From: Prinsepia uniflora
Taxonomy: Eukaryota; Streptophyta; Magnoliopsida; Rosales; Rosaceae
Direction of reading: 5' to 3'
Assembly (NCBI GenBank): GCA_032719365.1
Contig: CM064868.1
Span: 11,008,235-11,072,234 of the forward strand
DNA length: 64,000 bases
In this document: positions 1 to 10,530 of the stretch, piece after piece
Numbering within the stretch: position 1 is the first letter of the stretch
Layout of the letters: the number at the start of each line of letters is the position of its first letter
Translations under genes and position numbers: made by a program
The notes under the pieces: model-generated
Seen by the model: only the letters and a program-made list of their open reading frames with translations
What the model was told of the DNA's origin: nothing
The model's database searches: none

Positions 1-264
1 CAGGTTAATTATTCAGGGCATTCTGCCATTGTTGTGGGTCCTTCACTTTTATTACATCAATGTGGAGTCTACGAAATAGCAACAGAATTTTTCTAAACAT
101 TTTTTTTCGTGGCTTAATTAAACATTATATAAACTATACCAATATTTTAACATCATCAAATTGCTTCAGATAGGTGAACTATAAAATGGGTGTGAAAAAG
201 GACAACAAAGCAAAGGAAAACAAAAAATACAGAGGTAACGTATTTGTATTAGGCAGATGTATAC
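1..264. other. No gene seen; presumed intron of the CNGC-like gene
   Basis: This is the stretch downstream (on the minus strand) of the last recognisable CNGC exon. I looked for the next expected channel exon and found no convincing match. It is AT-rich and probably intronic. Confidence 0.4.
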
Positions 265-976
265 CTGAGGGAGTGGCAATACAACAAAGATGTCAATCAG
301 AAAATATCCTTTAATGTAATTGAGTGCAATCTTCTTTGGATGATCAACTAACTCGCCAGCGCCAACCACTCTAGACTCAGGAGCCACGTAAGCCAATCCA
401 AACTACAGAGAGAGACATAACATTTATTCATTTCTTTTGAAGTGTAATCAAATTAATATATATATATGGGATTCTTATGAAATTTGAACACAGGACAAAT
501 TTCGATGGCAGAAACAATGAAAATTACATTAAGAAATCTGGACTTAACAACTTGACAATATACGTTGGGAATAGAGCTTATTCTCATGGAATATTGGTAC
601 TTCTTTGGTTAGGGACACTACTGGAAGATGCGAGACTACCCTCTAAGTTCCCAGATAAACCCTGATTTACTGACTTCCGGATCACACAGGTATGACACTT
701 GAACTGATGCAGCAGGAAACCAATCTGGATCAATAGGTTGTTCACCATCGTAGAGTAAAATAATATAAAGATCTTTAAGACATGATCAAAGGATGGTAAG
801 GAAATGTATAATATATGACAATGGTTCACAGCAACAAATTAATGAGTTATGAATGGATGAGAAGATAATAACTTTTACCTGAAGAAATGCGTGCATTAGG
901 TATATGAAATCAATTATGCTTCTAAAAACCACAAGTGTTTTTGTCATGGGCCAATAGAGAACTATCATTTATTTTC
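265..976 (-). pseudogene. CNGC20-like cyclic nucleotide-gated channel, two exons, frameshifted
   Basis: Two consecutive exons of a plant cyclic nucleotide-gated cation channel are visible on the minus strand. The upstream exon spans 976-879 and contains the transmembrane stretch WPMTKTLVVFRSIIDFIYLM. The downstream exon spans 402-265 and contains APESRVVGAGELVDHPKKIA followed by LIDIFVVLPLPQ, the segment after the second helix in the CNGC19/20 subgroup. Both have AG acceptors and GT donors, and they join in frame at ...FLQ/FGLAYV. Near its 5' end the upstream exon reads GAAAATAAATGATAGTT, so the channel frame meets TGA at 967-965. Family members have a Cys codon here, which suggests a one-base deletion. 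No N-terminal exon was found upstream and no pore or cyclic-nucleotide-binding exon is in the window. CNGCs are plasma-membrane calcium-permeable channels. Most likely this is a decayed copy; a sequencing error or an unseen alternative acceptor is possible. Confidence 0.68.
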
Positions 977-1829
977 CTGCATTCAAAGACAGGGAAATGA
1001 AGTTGAAAAGTTATGTCACACGACTCACATGAAAATGAACCAAAAAACTTGCTTCTCAATCACCGTCATCTCCTCAGAAGGCATCATTACAAACAAATAA
1101 AAAATCTATAAAAACTATAGCCAAAAAAGAAAGCTCTCAACTACTTTTTTTACTTCAAATTTTCCAACTACTTCAATCATGTTTAGGGAGGTCGGAATGA
1201 GTGAGATAACTACTCCTTCCATTCCCCACTTCCTTGTAAATTGGGAGGTATAGGGTGGAACTTTACCTACATCTCCATGAGTAAGAAGTGGTTGCGCATG
1301 AGGATTTGTGTTAGCTTCACATACATAGTTGACTGATTCCCAAAAAGCTCAATCTTATAAACTATAAAGTTTAGTGAATGTCTAACAACTTTATGTCTCT
1401 GAAGGAAAATCCTATTTTGCATCTTGTACAGGCTAAGTATTAAAAAGGAAAGATGCAGAAAGATAAGGAACTATGAGAAAATTTGAAAATTCTTGCCTTT
1501 GGATTAAATCATATCAACAATTCCTTATGATTAAAGAAGTCATGTGTTACATACATGCTGAATGTATCCGGATATAAAATAATTCCAAAATATAGAAGAG
1601 AATCAGTATCCAGATTGAATTTAGACCCATAAATTTTGAAGACATAAAGCAACTCAAGCTTCTAGCTCAAATGCACACCCTTAAAACCAAGCTTAACTAA
1701 TAATTTCAAATATAATTCATGAAAATGATAGAGGAGAAACAGACAATACCTCATGGACAACAGGGGAGGTGAGAGGGCGCAGCGACGATGGAGCAGAGGT
1801 GTCAATGATGGTGGGTATAGATTATACAC
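977..1829. other. Gene-free stretch
   Basis: AT-rich DNA with no ORF resembling a known protein on either strand. If the CNGC copy were complete, its 5' exons should lie here on the minus strand; I could not recognise any. Confidence 0.4.
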
Positions 1830-2029
1830 CTGCGGGCGGCCCTAAAGAAGTCGAAGACTCGTTGCTTGGCTTCGTATTGAGAAGCGGAGTTCGGTGGCAC
1901 CCCTTTCTTCTTGTGGAAGGAGGAGAAGGGGGGAGGGTTCACTTCGGTGGTAGGGTTCCCAAATCCATAATCCAATTCAGCAGGAGTTTTTTTTTTTTTT
2001 TGTTAAATAATTCAGCAGGAGTTGGTTTC
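1830..2029 (-). other. Possible coding exon of unknown gene, interrupted by a small insertion
   Basis: On the minus strand an open frame between a candidate acceptor (TTCTTAG, exon from 2029) and a candidate donor (GCAG/GTGTAT, exon end 1830) reads ...VPPNSASQYEAKQRVFDFF followed by RAARR. Its composition looks protein-like, unlike the surrounding DNA. I do not recognise the family. A 35-bp insertion inside it (see 1974-2023) shifts the frame of the upstream part. No partner exon was found. It could be chance, or the remains of a first exon. Confidence 0.22.
1974..2023 (-). repeat. Tiny poly(A) insertion with 15-bp target duplication
   Basis: The 15-mer AATTCAGCAGGAGTT occurs at 1974-1988 and again at 2009-2023. 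Between the copies the minus strand has ATTTAAC followed by about 13 A. A direct repeat of this length around a poly(A) run is the usual product of LINE-driven retroposition, here truncated to almost nothing but the tail. Confidence 0.55.
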
Positions 2030-2712
2030 CTAAGAATTCAATATTTGGGGTTTTTTTTTGAGAAACAAATTTAAGTGCGAGCGAGGGAGGAGTGCCTGGG
2101 CGCCTTTAGAAATTTAAGTGCGGGAACTGAAAATTTTAGGGTAGGAAAAAATTCTATCGTTTTAAGGGTGTGCAATAGCGCGCTTTAAACGATTATTTTT
2201 AGGGCACGTATCGTACGCCTTAAAAATTATATTTTAGGATATACATTCAAAGTACGTCTTGAATAATTATAAAAGAGGGCACATACATAATATGTACTCT
2301 AAATAATTTAATAATAACCTCTTTTAGTTTAAGAATAACCAAATGGAATAGGTCGGTAAAGTTGGAAGCGATATGGAAGTCACTATTAGCATATGTGATT
2401 AATTGGAATACTTATTCTCCTTCCCATACGTTATGTTCATATTTTTGTTCATTAGTGGTTGTTTTGCTACAATTTTCTTGATTATTTGCTTTGGCTTATG
2501 AAATTGATTAGGAGAAAACACCTTATGTAGCTGAAGGTGGAAAAGAGGAAGACCGAATACCCTAAGAACATTCAAGCCTAAATGATAGAATAATAAGTGC
2601 TTTTGTCTTTATTATTTTGTTAATTGTGTCAAATTAAGATTTATTTGTTTGATTTGCATGCGACTTTTGAGGAAATGAAATCTTATAGCAACTGAACTCT
2701 AGGAAGTTTTTA
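2030..2712. other. Gene-free stretch
   Basis: No supported gene. It holds short degenerate repeats rich in GTACG and GCGC words (about 2160-2330), probably a decayed small transposon, and otherwise AT-rich spacer. Confidence 0.35.
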
Positions 2713-3034
2713 TGTAAGACCCGTGTCCTGGAGGGAACGGTGAACAATACCACATTCCTGCGAGGGGGAATGGTCTGAGAGAGGATGGTGGTGTGCTTTA
2801 AAGGTGTAGGCACACACCTATCTAGCACTAGGCCTTTTGGGAGCTCAAGTGGCTTTGGGGGGGATTGGAACCCCAAAGTTAAGCGAGTTGAGGCTGGTGC
2901 AATTTCATGATGGATGACCCCCTGGGAAGTTGCACCATGAGCTCTCGAAAACAAAATCGTGAGGGCGAGGCCTAAAGCGGACAATATGGTGCTAGATGAT
3001 TTGGGTCCTGACCGAGAAGGGTCGGGTCCTGACA
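2713..3034 (+). mobile_element. Cassandra-type TRIM solo LTR with 5S-like domain
   Basis: A 322-bp sequence starts TGTAAGACCC, ends GGGTCCTGACA and is flanked on both sides by the 5-bp duplication TTTTA (2708-2712 and 3035-3039), so it is a solo LTR. Its 3' half resembles plant 5S rRNA: CCCCAAAGTTAAGCGAG (box A-like, about 2872-2888) and GATGGATGACC followed by CCCTGGGAAGT (box C-like, about 2909-2930). A 5S-derived domain inside a short LTR is the hallmark of the non-autonomous Cassandra TRIM retrotransposons, where it forms a Pol III type 1 promoter. No internal domain or second LTR is present. The assignment rests on the 5S similarity and the exact TSD. Confidence 0.85.
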
Positions 3035-3182
3035 TTTTACGTTTATGAATTTACATAATGGGTTAAAAATTGTTTTTAATCATTAAATATCACATACTGC
3101 GACATCGCGCGGGTCACTTGCTAGTTTTTCTTCTAAATCCAAACAATATTTTTATTTGCTATACTAACATTTACATATTTAT

Positions 3183-3299
3183 AAAGCTTTAATGCTTGAT
3201 GAAGTGATCAAATACGTGGATCAAGTTCAAGCTCAAGTCCAAATGATGAACAATTTGAGAAATGTGTCACATATGAATATGGTGAACATGCCTTCATAA
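3183..3299 (+). pseudogene. Fragment of a UNE10/PIF-like bHLH transcription factor gene
   Basis: The frame AAA GCT TTA ATG... reads KALMLDEVIKYVDQVQAQVQ then MMNNL and a Met-rich tail ending in TAA (3297-3299). This matches helix 2 of the bHLH domain and the start of the following region in the UNE10/PIF-related clade, where the exon typically encodes a MLDEVIEYLKQLQAQV-type sequence. It directly follows an AG that could be the old acceptor. No basic region or helix 1 is nearby, and the frame stops soon after, so it is a gene relic rather than a gene. Confidence 0.6.
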
Positions 3300-4840
3300 A
3301 TACAGAAGCAACATCTTCATCAGAAGTGAGTCCTACCCATTTGTTTTTCCTTCTAAACCCAAACAGTGCTGCAATATTTTTGTGTCTCCTTCACTGGTAT
3401 CTTGTCATCAAACAATGATGCAATAAGATCAGATTGGGTTCAAATTTATCTAAATTCAAAACTAAATATTGTGAGCATAAAACTTGGTGATGAGACCATG
3501 GAGAAACAACAAAATGATAATAAATTCAAAACTAATTCCCACCTGCATCACATTCATTAATCTATACTTCGTAATATAAGACTGGTTGAGTTCAAAATAT
3601 GCCTAGATTCATAACTAAAATGACACATAAAAAATTGTGTCTTCCACAATGGAATCCGATAAGTGATATTTCGAGTAAGTGTTTACATAATCTTTTTATG
3701 TCCGAATAAATAATTCATCGAAAAATTTAAGTTTGAAACTCATGTAATTAACCTTCTTTATGAAAGTTTTTAGGCAACCAAACATAAACATAAAGAGGAA
3801 GGTTTCTAGGAAGCCAAACAGAGCAATATAGATGAAGGTCTCTGGACAGCCAACAGATCCATGGCTCATTTTGAAATTCATACCAAAAAACGAAGTAAAC
3901 TAGTACTAGCCAAGACATATGTGGAAATGAATACCGCAATCAAGTTTCTTTATGGGTAACTAATAAAACGTTTTCTTAAGACAAAATAAATAGATCTAAC
4001 CAAAGCTTCTAGAAGAAAAATGAATGGAAAATAAGAACACTCACATACAGTACGCATTTAGGAAACTTGGATATAGACAAATGATTGTAGAATTCAAATC
4101 TTTGGATAAAATAAATCTTATATACTAATGGCACAATCATAGAATACACACATCAAAGCAATCACAACAGTTAAGGGAAAGAACAAAAAGATTACAAGAT
4201 TGAACAGTATATATGTTTCGCAAATGTACTCTAGAAGGTAGGGTGAAATAATAATTCTCAAATAAGCACCAGAAAAATTCAATCTTTTGAACAACAAAGT
4301 GATGGTTTCATCTCATAAAGGAAATAGACCAAATGTGACACACAAGCTTGTCCAAGCAAATTAACATAACCAATGCATTGGTTGCAATAGCATACTGTTG
4401 CAAACTATAAGAATTCATAGTGGCTTGCTGGAGTACATAGATTGTGACCAGTCCTAGGAATGCATAGAAATTCATATCAATATGAAGAACAATGAACATC
4501 CAAAATCAAGAATAAAGAAGAAACATAAATATCACACTAGTCAAGACATATGTGGAAAAACGTTAATCACATTTAGTGATCTTCAATTCAAAATTCATAT
4601 CAATATGAAGAACAATGAATATCCATAATCAATAAGATATAAGAAACATAAATATCCTAAAATTGTTTTACCACAATTTTTTTTGTAATAAATCCTAAAA
4701 TTCTAACAATCTCTATCAACTAAGGGCAAAGGATTACCTGGAGAAGTAGATAACTAACTACATGGCTCAAACATCCACATTCGAGCTTTGCATCTCCAAG
4801 CATTCTGGGTTTTTATTGTTCGCTACAAACAAAACGGTTC
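3300..4840. other. Gene-free stretch with a short 36-bp tandem repeat
   Basis: No gene is supported. At about 3764-3854 an imperfect unit of about 36 bp (core TTTCTAGGAAGCCAAAC or TTTTTAGGCAACCAAAC) is repeated two and a half times. The remainder is AT-rich. A short hydrophobic minus-strand frame at 4308-4499 has no recognisable family. Confidence 0.4.
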
Positions 4841-5145
4841 TGAAGCTTTTTTGGATTTTTTGGGTTCGATAGTACAGCGTGATGGGAGGGGTTGTTGGGT
4901 TTTGATGATTTGGTCGCGAAATGGGAAGAAGAACGAAGGCCTGCTAGTTTTTGGTTTCAAATTGTGATTAAGGGAGAGAAGGCCTACATGTTTTTTGGGT
5001 TCATATTCTGAAGCTTTTTTGGGTTCGAGAGCAAATCGTGATGGGATGGGATTGGTGGGTTTGATGTTTTGACAGCGAATGGGGAAGAAGAATGAATGTC
5101 TGCAGGTTTTTGGGTCCAAATCGCGAAGTAGGGAGAGGTTTTCGC
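4841..5145 (-). repeat. Imperfect tandem duplication, unit about 168 bp
   Basis: TGAAGCTTTTTTGG starts a block at 4841 and again at 5009. Both blocks continue with the same landmarks: GGGTTCGA, CGTGATGGGA, GAAGAAGAA and a TTTTTGG near the end. The duplication gives a repetitive open frame on the minus strand (4823-5164), but its peptide follows from the repeat and resembles no family. Confidence 0.6.
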
Positions 5146-6211
5146 TAGAGAGTATGAATGTCACCGTTTGGATCGTGAAAATGGAAAAAGACGGTCATGC
5201 TGATTTTTTTGTTGTCCAACTGAAATGATGGGGCTATGAGGGGACTACGATTTTTTTCCTTTGAATATAGAATTGGGCCATTAGGGTAAATATATGAAAC
5301 TTAAGTTTAGTTTAGATAGCTTTTTTCAAGAAAGAGCCATTTTGGACTTTATGCTCTCTACATGTTCATACCATTTTTTCGATTTATCAATTATATATAT
5401 ATATCACGATTATAATCATTTATTTTCTAAATCATAATGTGAATACCACCCCCATAAAACAAAATTCACAAAATTGGAGGTCGTTTAGTCTTTCATATGT
5501 ATTAAATAAATCAATGGTCTCGGTAATAATTAAGATCCTCACGGTAAATTCTCAATTTAGACCTCTAATCTTATTAGTTTTTATGAAGATAATCTTGACA
5601 TAATGATTTAAAGTATGAACGACTCCGATTATGATATATGTATAAAGAGAACTCGATAAAACAAAATGGTGGTACGATGAGGTACCACTAGGGTGAGATG
5701 TAAGTATGGTTCTTATATTAATCTTGTTCACTGTGATAATCAAATTTGAATAACTCATTACAAAATAAAGAGAAATACTATTAAATTTGTGTATTAATGA
5801 TCACCACAAAGGTTAGTTGGTAGCAAAAATGATTGCCATAATTTTTTTACAGCTAAACAGATATTTAAATTATAATGTTTTAATTTAACATATCTAATTT
5901 TAAAGTTATTATTTTTTGCTTGGATTTTCAAATTGTTGGAAAAAAAAAATTATTTGATACATATCGTAATGATTGCGCTTTACAATCTTCAAACTCTTCG
6001 AAAACGTTTATGATCTAAATTGAATAGTAAAATTTCAAGAGTCAAACATGCTTCCTCGTTACCAATTAATTAAAAAAAAATCAAATAGAACGAAAAAATT
6101 TGAAAACTAGCTTTTTGGCAACCTTTTATGGTTTCATTAGAGTAAATACTTGTTTAGCTAAGAGAGAGAGAGTCCTCTTCTCTAAAACTCTCCTCCCCTC
6201 TAACCCATTTC
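5146..6211. other. Gene-free AT-rich stretch
   Basis: No coding frame, RNA gene or clear transposon end was recognised. Confidence 0.4.
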
Positions 6212-6339
6212 GAGAGTCCTTTGTAATTTCTTGCCACCCTTAGAGGTGGCACACCTACCCTTTCAATTGCAAATCGAGAGTCTTTTGTAATTTCTTGCCA
6301 CCCTTAGAGATGGCACACCTACCCTTTCAATTGCAACTC
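6212..6339. repeat. Tandem duplication, 64-bp unit
   Basis: GAGAGTCCTTTGTAATTTCT begins one unit at 6212 and GAGAGTCTTTTGTAATTTCT begins a second at 6276. The rest (CCACCCTTAGAG, GGCACACCTACCC, TTCAATTGCAA) matches with two or three changes. Confidence 0.8.
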
Positions 6340-7260
6340 CACCATTTGTGGTGGCTTTCATTTTCCACATGTGTGATGGCCTTTTTGCTTTATTCTTTCG
6401 GTTGGCTGATATCTTTACCTTGAATGGTGATTTTGGATATCTCCTCATATATGACCATCCACCACCATAGCCACCCTAAAAATCATACACCATCCCCAAA
6501 ATTCCACCTCTTCCTCTCTCCACCACTGTGCTCCACCCCTCAACTCCACAGGTGCCGCCATCTCTACGCTTCAGCGGTCGTCCATGGTGGGATCTAGTCG
6601 GTTTTAAAGTACTTGTTACACTAAATGAATGGTGTTGATACCATATCGACCAACCAGACCCCACATAAGCAGCACGAGTGCCAGTCGGCAGGCAGTGCAA
6701 GACGCCGTTCGGGAGGTAATACCAGACCTTAATCAACATGAGCACCAATGATAGGACCCGTCCCCGAAGGACAAAGTTAACCGTGCCCGGTCCTGCTCCC
6801 GTCTGACAAGTCAACTGAAAGTCCGAAACTACCCTTCAGCACCTGCCAGATAAGGGATATTTGCGCATGTGCCTGCTCATACCTCCACCTCTCAAATAGC
6901 CTCGATCATCGCGCCGCGACCTGAAGGGTCAATAAAACAGAAAAGATGTGAGTGGACAAAAATGACCTCTTATAAAAACATTTGCCAAAATACATTCTTA
7001 CCCTCCAGTTTTCACAAACTTGCATGCATATCGTAAAATATGAGTAATAGTATGAAATCATTCAAGTATGAACAGTGGACCGATAAAATCAAAACACGTT
7101 TTCCCATGGTCCATAAAAACTCATGTTCATCAAATCAGTTCACGTTATAAAACATCAAATCCCGGCTCTCAGGCCAAAACATGTGAAAACATAATCACCT
7201 AGCCACCAAGACCAAAAACTCGTACTCAATACCAATACGTCATCACAACAACATCAATCA

Positions 7261-8183
7261 GCACTAATCACCAGTGCACAATAAATATATCAATCCAATC
7301 AATCCGCACTATTCACAAGTGCACAAAATATCACAAATCACATCCGCACTACTCACAAGTGCACAATCAATCAAACTGCACTACTCACAAGTGCAAAATC
7401 AATCAAACTGCACTACTCACAAGTGCTGCACTACGCGTAGGCCAATATCCAGTCACTCTCTCGGGAACAGACACCTCTGGGCTCAACCCCCTCGGGCTCA
7501 GTCACCTCTGGGCGAACACATCCCCAGGCTCAGACACCTCCGAGTGGTACATCCAGGCTCAGTCTCATCCGAGAAGCTGACTACCATAGGATCAACTCCC
7601 GATCCTACAATCACATCCCCCAAGCTCCGGTCGTCTGGGTAATCCCCTCAAGCTCCGACCGTCTGGGAATATCACAATCACCATGAAAACCATCTCGGGA
7701 ATTACATCCCAAAACATTTCAATCAAATCTTGTCTTCATACAAAGTCAAGATCATTCCCGACTGGGTCTCAAAGCCCAAAATACCATTTACACTTACTTC
7801 TTTAAAATCACCTTTTAAAACAATAGAATAATCCAGAAATCATCATTGACTTACTAACTAAGTCAAAACATCATTTTAGAAATCATTTAGACTCCGGGCC
7901 TAACCCAAAACATCATTTGCACGTTCCTCGTAAAACGTGCCCGAAAGACTGATTAAAATAATCATAAAATCACAATAAATCATTAATTTCACAATTTCAC
8001 AAGTGACTCCAAATCCGAGTCAAAATCACTATTCACTTGGGTTCTCAAGCCCAAAATACCATTTTCACGCAAATCCATGCGTTGCAACCTCCGTTGCCAT
8101 TTTCACGTAAATCCACGAAATTGACCATTGACTCATTCCCGAATCACCACATCGTTTTCAATCCATGACTCATAATCCGAGTC
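7261..8183. repeat. Hairpin array in LTR A
   Basis: Short inverted repeats with 5-bp stems and loops of about 4-8 nt follow one another. Five copies are of the type GCACT-loop-AGTGC (7261-7277, 7306-7322, 7346-7362, 7378-7394, 7410-7426). Others are GGATC/GATCC (7589-7605), GACTC/GAGTC (8005-8021 and 8167-8183), TTGGG/CCCAA (8037-8054), ACGCA/TGCGT (8067-8082) and GCAAC/GTTGC (8084-8097). Stem sequences differ while pairing is kept. Confidence 0.7.
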
Positions 8184-8702
8184 CAAACATTATTTTCAAT
8201 CAATTTCAATCCCGAACTCATAAACCAAGTCCAAACATTATTTTTACCAAATTTCGTAATTTCTCGAAAATCGCCCAAAAATAATAATATAATAATCATA
8301 AAACCGAGAAATTACCGGATTGAAACATAAATCATGCCCAAGCATATAAAATCATATAATAAGGCATTTAAATCATATATGCATGCATCACGGTTAGAAA
8401 ACAAAGTCCACTCACACACACCGTCCAAAACGGTCCGTTTCCGAGCTGCACGTTTTTCCGTAAAATCTGGAAATCACAACTCCTGTCCAAAATCATTATA
8501 GAGGGTTACTAACATCTCAAAATACATCATATAATTTTCCCCAATTTTTCCGGAATTTAAATACGTATTTTAAACGTAAAATAAAACTTCGGATACGCGG
8601 AACATTAACGAAACAATATCCGATTTCCTCGAAATCAACGTCAAAATGTTCGTTACACTGAGAGGATCAAAAGTCATGTTGACCTCACCTTGAGACTAGG
8701 CC

Positions 8703-8762
8703 GGACGCGCCCTCACGCGCCGCCGTGAGTGGCTGCGCGTGAAACCCACGCGCCAGCTACAG
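8703..8762 (-). promoter_or_regulatory. Conserved GC-rich LTR module, copy in A
   Basis: Read on the minus strand: CTGTAGC, then GGCGCGTG-GGTTT-CACGCGC (7-bp stem GCGCGTG/CACGCGC), AGCCACT, GGCGGCGCGTGAGGGCGCG. The same order of blocks occurs in LTRs X, Y and Z. A regulatory or RNA-structural role is inferred from conservation only. Confidence 0.6.
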
Positions 8763-10210
8763 TACTGTCTCCCTCACCCGTTTGTCTGTAAAACGGGCCA
8801 TTTAACCCGCGAGCAGACCCGGTTGGTTCTCTGCCAGTTCGACACCAAATTCAACAATTGAACATTCAATTAGTTTCGGTTTAAGTTCAATTAGAGTTCT
8901 GTAACATCAATTACATGAAACATTACCTCAATCCTCACGATCAAAGATGAACATTCGAAGAACACCCCGAACACTGTTCATCTTCGAAAGTCGTCAGTTT
9001 CAAGCGTTTTCCTTAAATTGATTCATCAAGAAGCTTCAATGGACTCTGATAAACACTTTCCCCAACTCAATTGCATCAATCCAAGGCTCAAACTCCACGA
9101 CTCAAGCTCGATAGCCGTACACTGTGCAATAATGAAACTTCATCAATCTCCAACGTTTTCCTTCAATTGATCCTTCCAGAAGCATCGTGGGATCCTCAGG
9201 AACATAATCCCCAGTTGAATTTCGTCAATCAAAGCCTCCAATTCCTCGACTCAACCTCGAATTTCCTCCTCTGTCACCAAGTGTGTTCAGAGCCAAAACG
9301 GCACCAATTCTTCTCGTTTTTGATCTGGTTCCACTCGTCACAACCTCAGGAAGCTAAACGAAGCTTCAATTCCAATCCTCACGGCTCAAATCTCCTTATT
9401 CGAATTTCCCCCCAATTTTTCTAAATTTTCGAAACCCAGAATTCAGCACACTCACAACCCCTCGTGTTTCCCTTGGTATCTCAATTCTTTAATCCCTCAT
9501 TTTTTTCTCAAGAACGGCAGAGGAAGGGAGCCAATTCTCCCAGTTCATTCCCCCCCCCCCCAATTTGTGCACGGTTTGAAAGAAAATGCAAAGAAAAGGA
9601 AGGAAAATGATGAAGGAGGAATGATGATGTTGTAATGATAGTGTTGGGAGGGAAACATGGAGCTGGAAACAAGGGATGGGTGACACTTGTCACTCATCCG
9701 GATGTGCACAGTCACCGGATACTGTTCATATTAAAATATTATTTTAATCCCGGTTCGTTCGGTTAATCGAGCCCGATTCCGTGACCATAACTTCGTCGTC
9801 GAATCTCCGATTTCGGCATGCCGCCTGTCATTGGATTCGTATCGACGAGACCTACGTAACGGTCCTTGGCCCTCGTCCATCGGACCTCCCGATCAAAAAG
9901 TCAACATTTGGCCCCTAACATGCCAAATTACCAAAATACCCCTCAATGCCGAACGCCATAACTTTCACCTCGAATGTCGGAATCGAACGTGCCACCTGTC
10001 TATGAACTCGTGATGTCCCGAACTACGTCACAGTCATCGGTCAAAGTCCGTTTGACCGCCCGAACTAAAAGTCAACATTTTGCCCACGCCAGGGGCAAAA
10101 CGATCATTTTGCACGTTTCGTCCGATTTCACTCAACTAATCCCCGATTAGTCATTCTAAATCATAATTAATTAATATTCAATCTCGATATTCGGGACGGG
10201 TCATTACAAC

Positions 10211-10530
10211 CAATGTACCCCACTCGGCAGGCACGATCTCCTACATCACTCGACATGCATAATCGGCACCCCATGATCTGACCACTCTAGCTGTCAACAC
10301 CAACCTCCTGACACAAGGAGGCTGGTTACCACCTGGCACTTAGCCTGGGTCAGCAGGCGGTGCAAGACTCCGTTCGGCAGGTAATACCAGACCTTAATCG
10401 ACAGGAGCACCAATGTACCCCACTTGGTAAGCACGATCTCCTACGTCACTCGACATGCATAATCGGCACCCCATGATATGACCACTCCAACTGTCAACAC
10501 CAATCCCCTGGCACAAGGAGGTTGGCTGCC
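10211..10530. repeat. 200-bp tandem repeat units
   Basis: CAATGTACCCCACT starts a unit at 10211 and another at 10411 (period 200 bp). The end of a preceding unit is at about 6687-6748, on the other side of solo LTR A, so A integrated within a few bases of a unit boundary. The third unit is truncated near 10530. Confidence 0.8.

Larger units (their letters stand above)
6749..10208 (-). mobile_element. Solo LTR 'A' of a Tekay-like gypsy element
   Basis: On the minus strand the element starts TGTAATGACCCGTCCCG (10208) and ends GGGTCCTATCA (6749). It is flanked by perfect 5-bp duplications ACCAA (6744-6748 and 10209-10213). It is 3,460 bp with no internal domain, so it is the product of LTR-LTR recombination. 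Its 5' part matches LTRs X, Y and Z: TTGACTTTT motifs, GTGACGTAGTTCGGGAC, and a TTCATAGACAGGTGGCACG block. Its end shares CAGACGGGAGCAGG with them. It contains the conserved GC module (8703-8762) and a hairpin array (7261-8183). Short ORFs across it are not genes. Confidence 0.88.

Noticed and set aside
1769..2074. 101-codon plus-strand ORF
   Set aside because: It is low complexity at its end (poly-F from the T run) and antisense to the better exon candidate.
2634..3035. 133-codon minus-strand ORF across the Cassandra LTR
   Set aside because: It is antisense to a 5S-like non-coding LTR and spans its boundary.
4308..4499. Hydrophobic 63-codon frame on the minus strand
   Set aside because: No family resemblance and no neighbouring exons in AT-rich DNA.
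7261..7426. Regular GCACT...AGTGC repeats resembling a CRISPR array
   Set aside because: This is a plant nuclear LTR; repeats are only 17 bp, spacers are short and themselves similar, and there are no cas genes.
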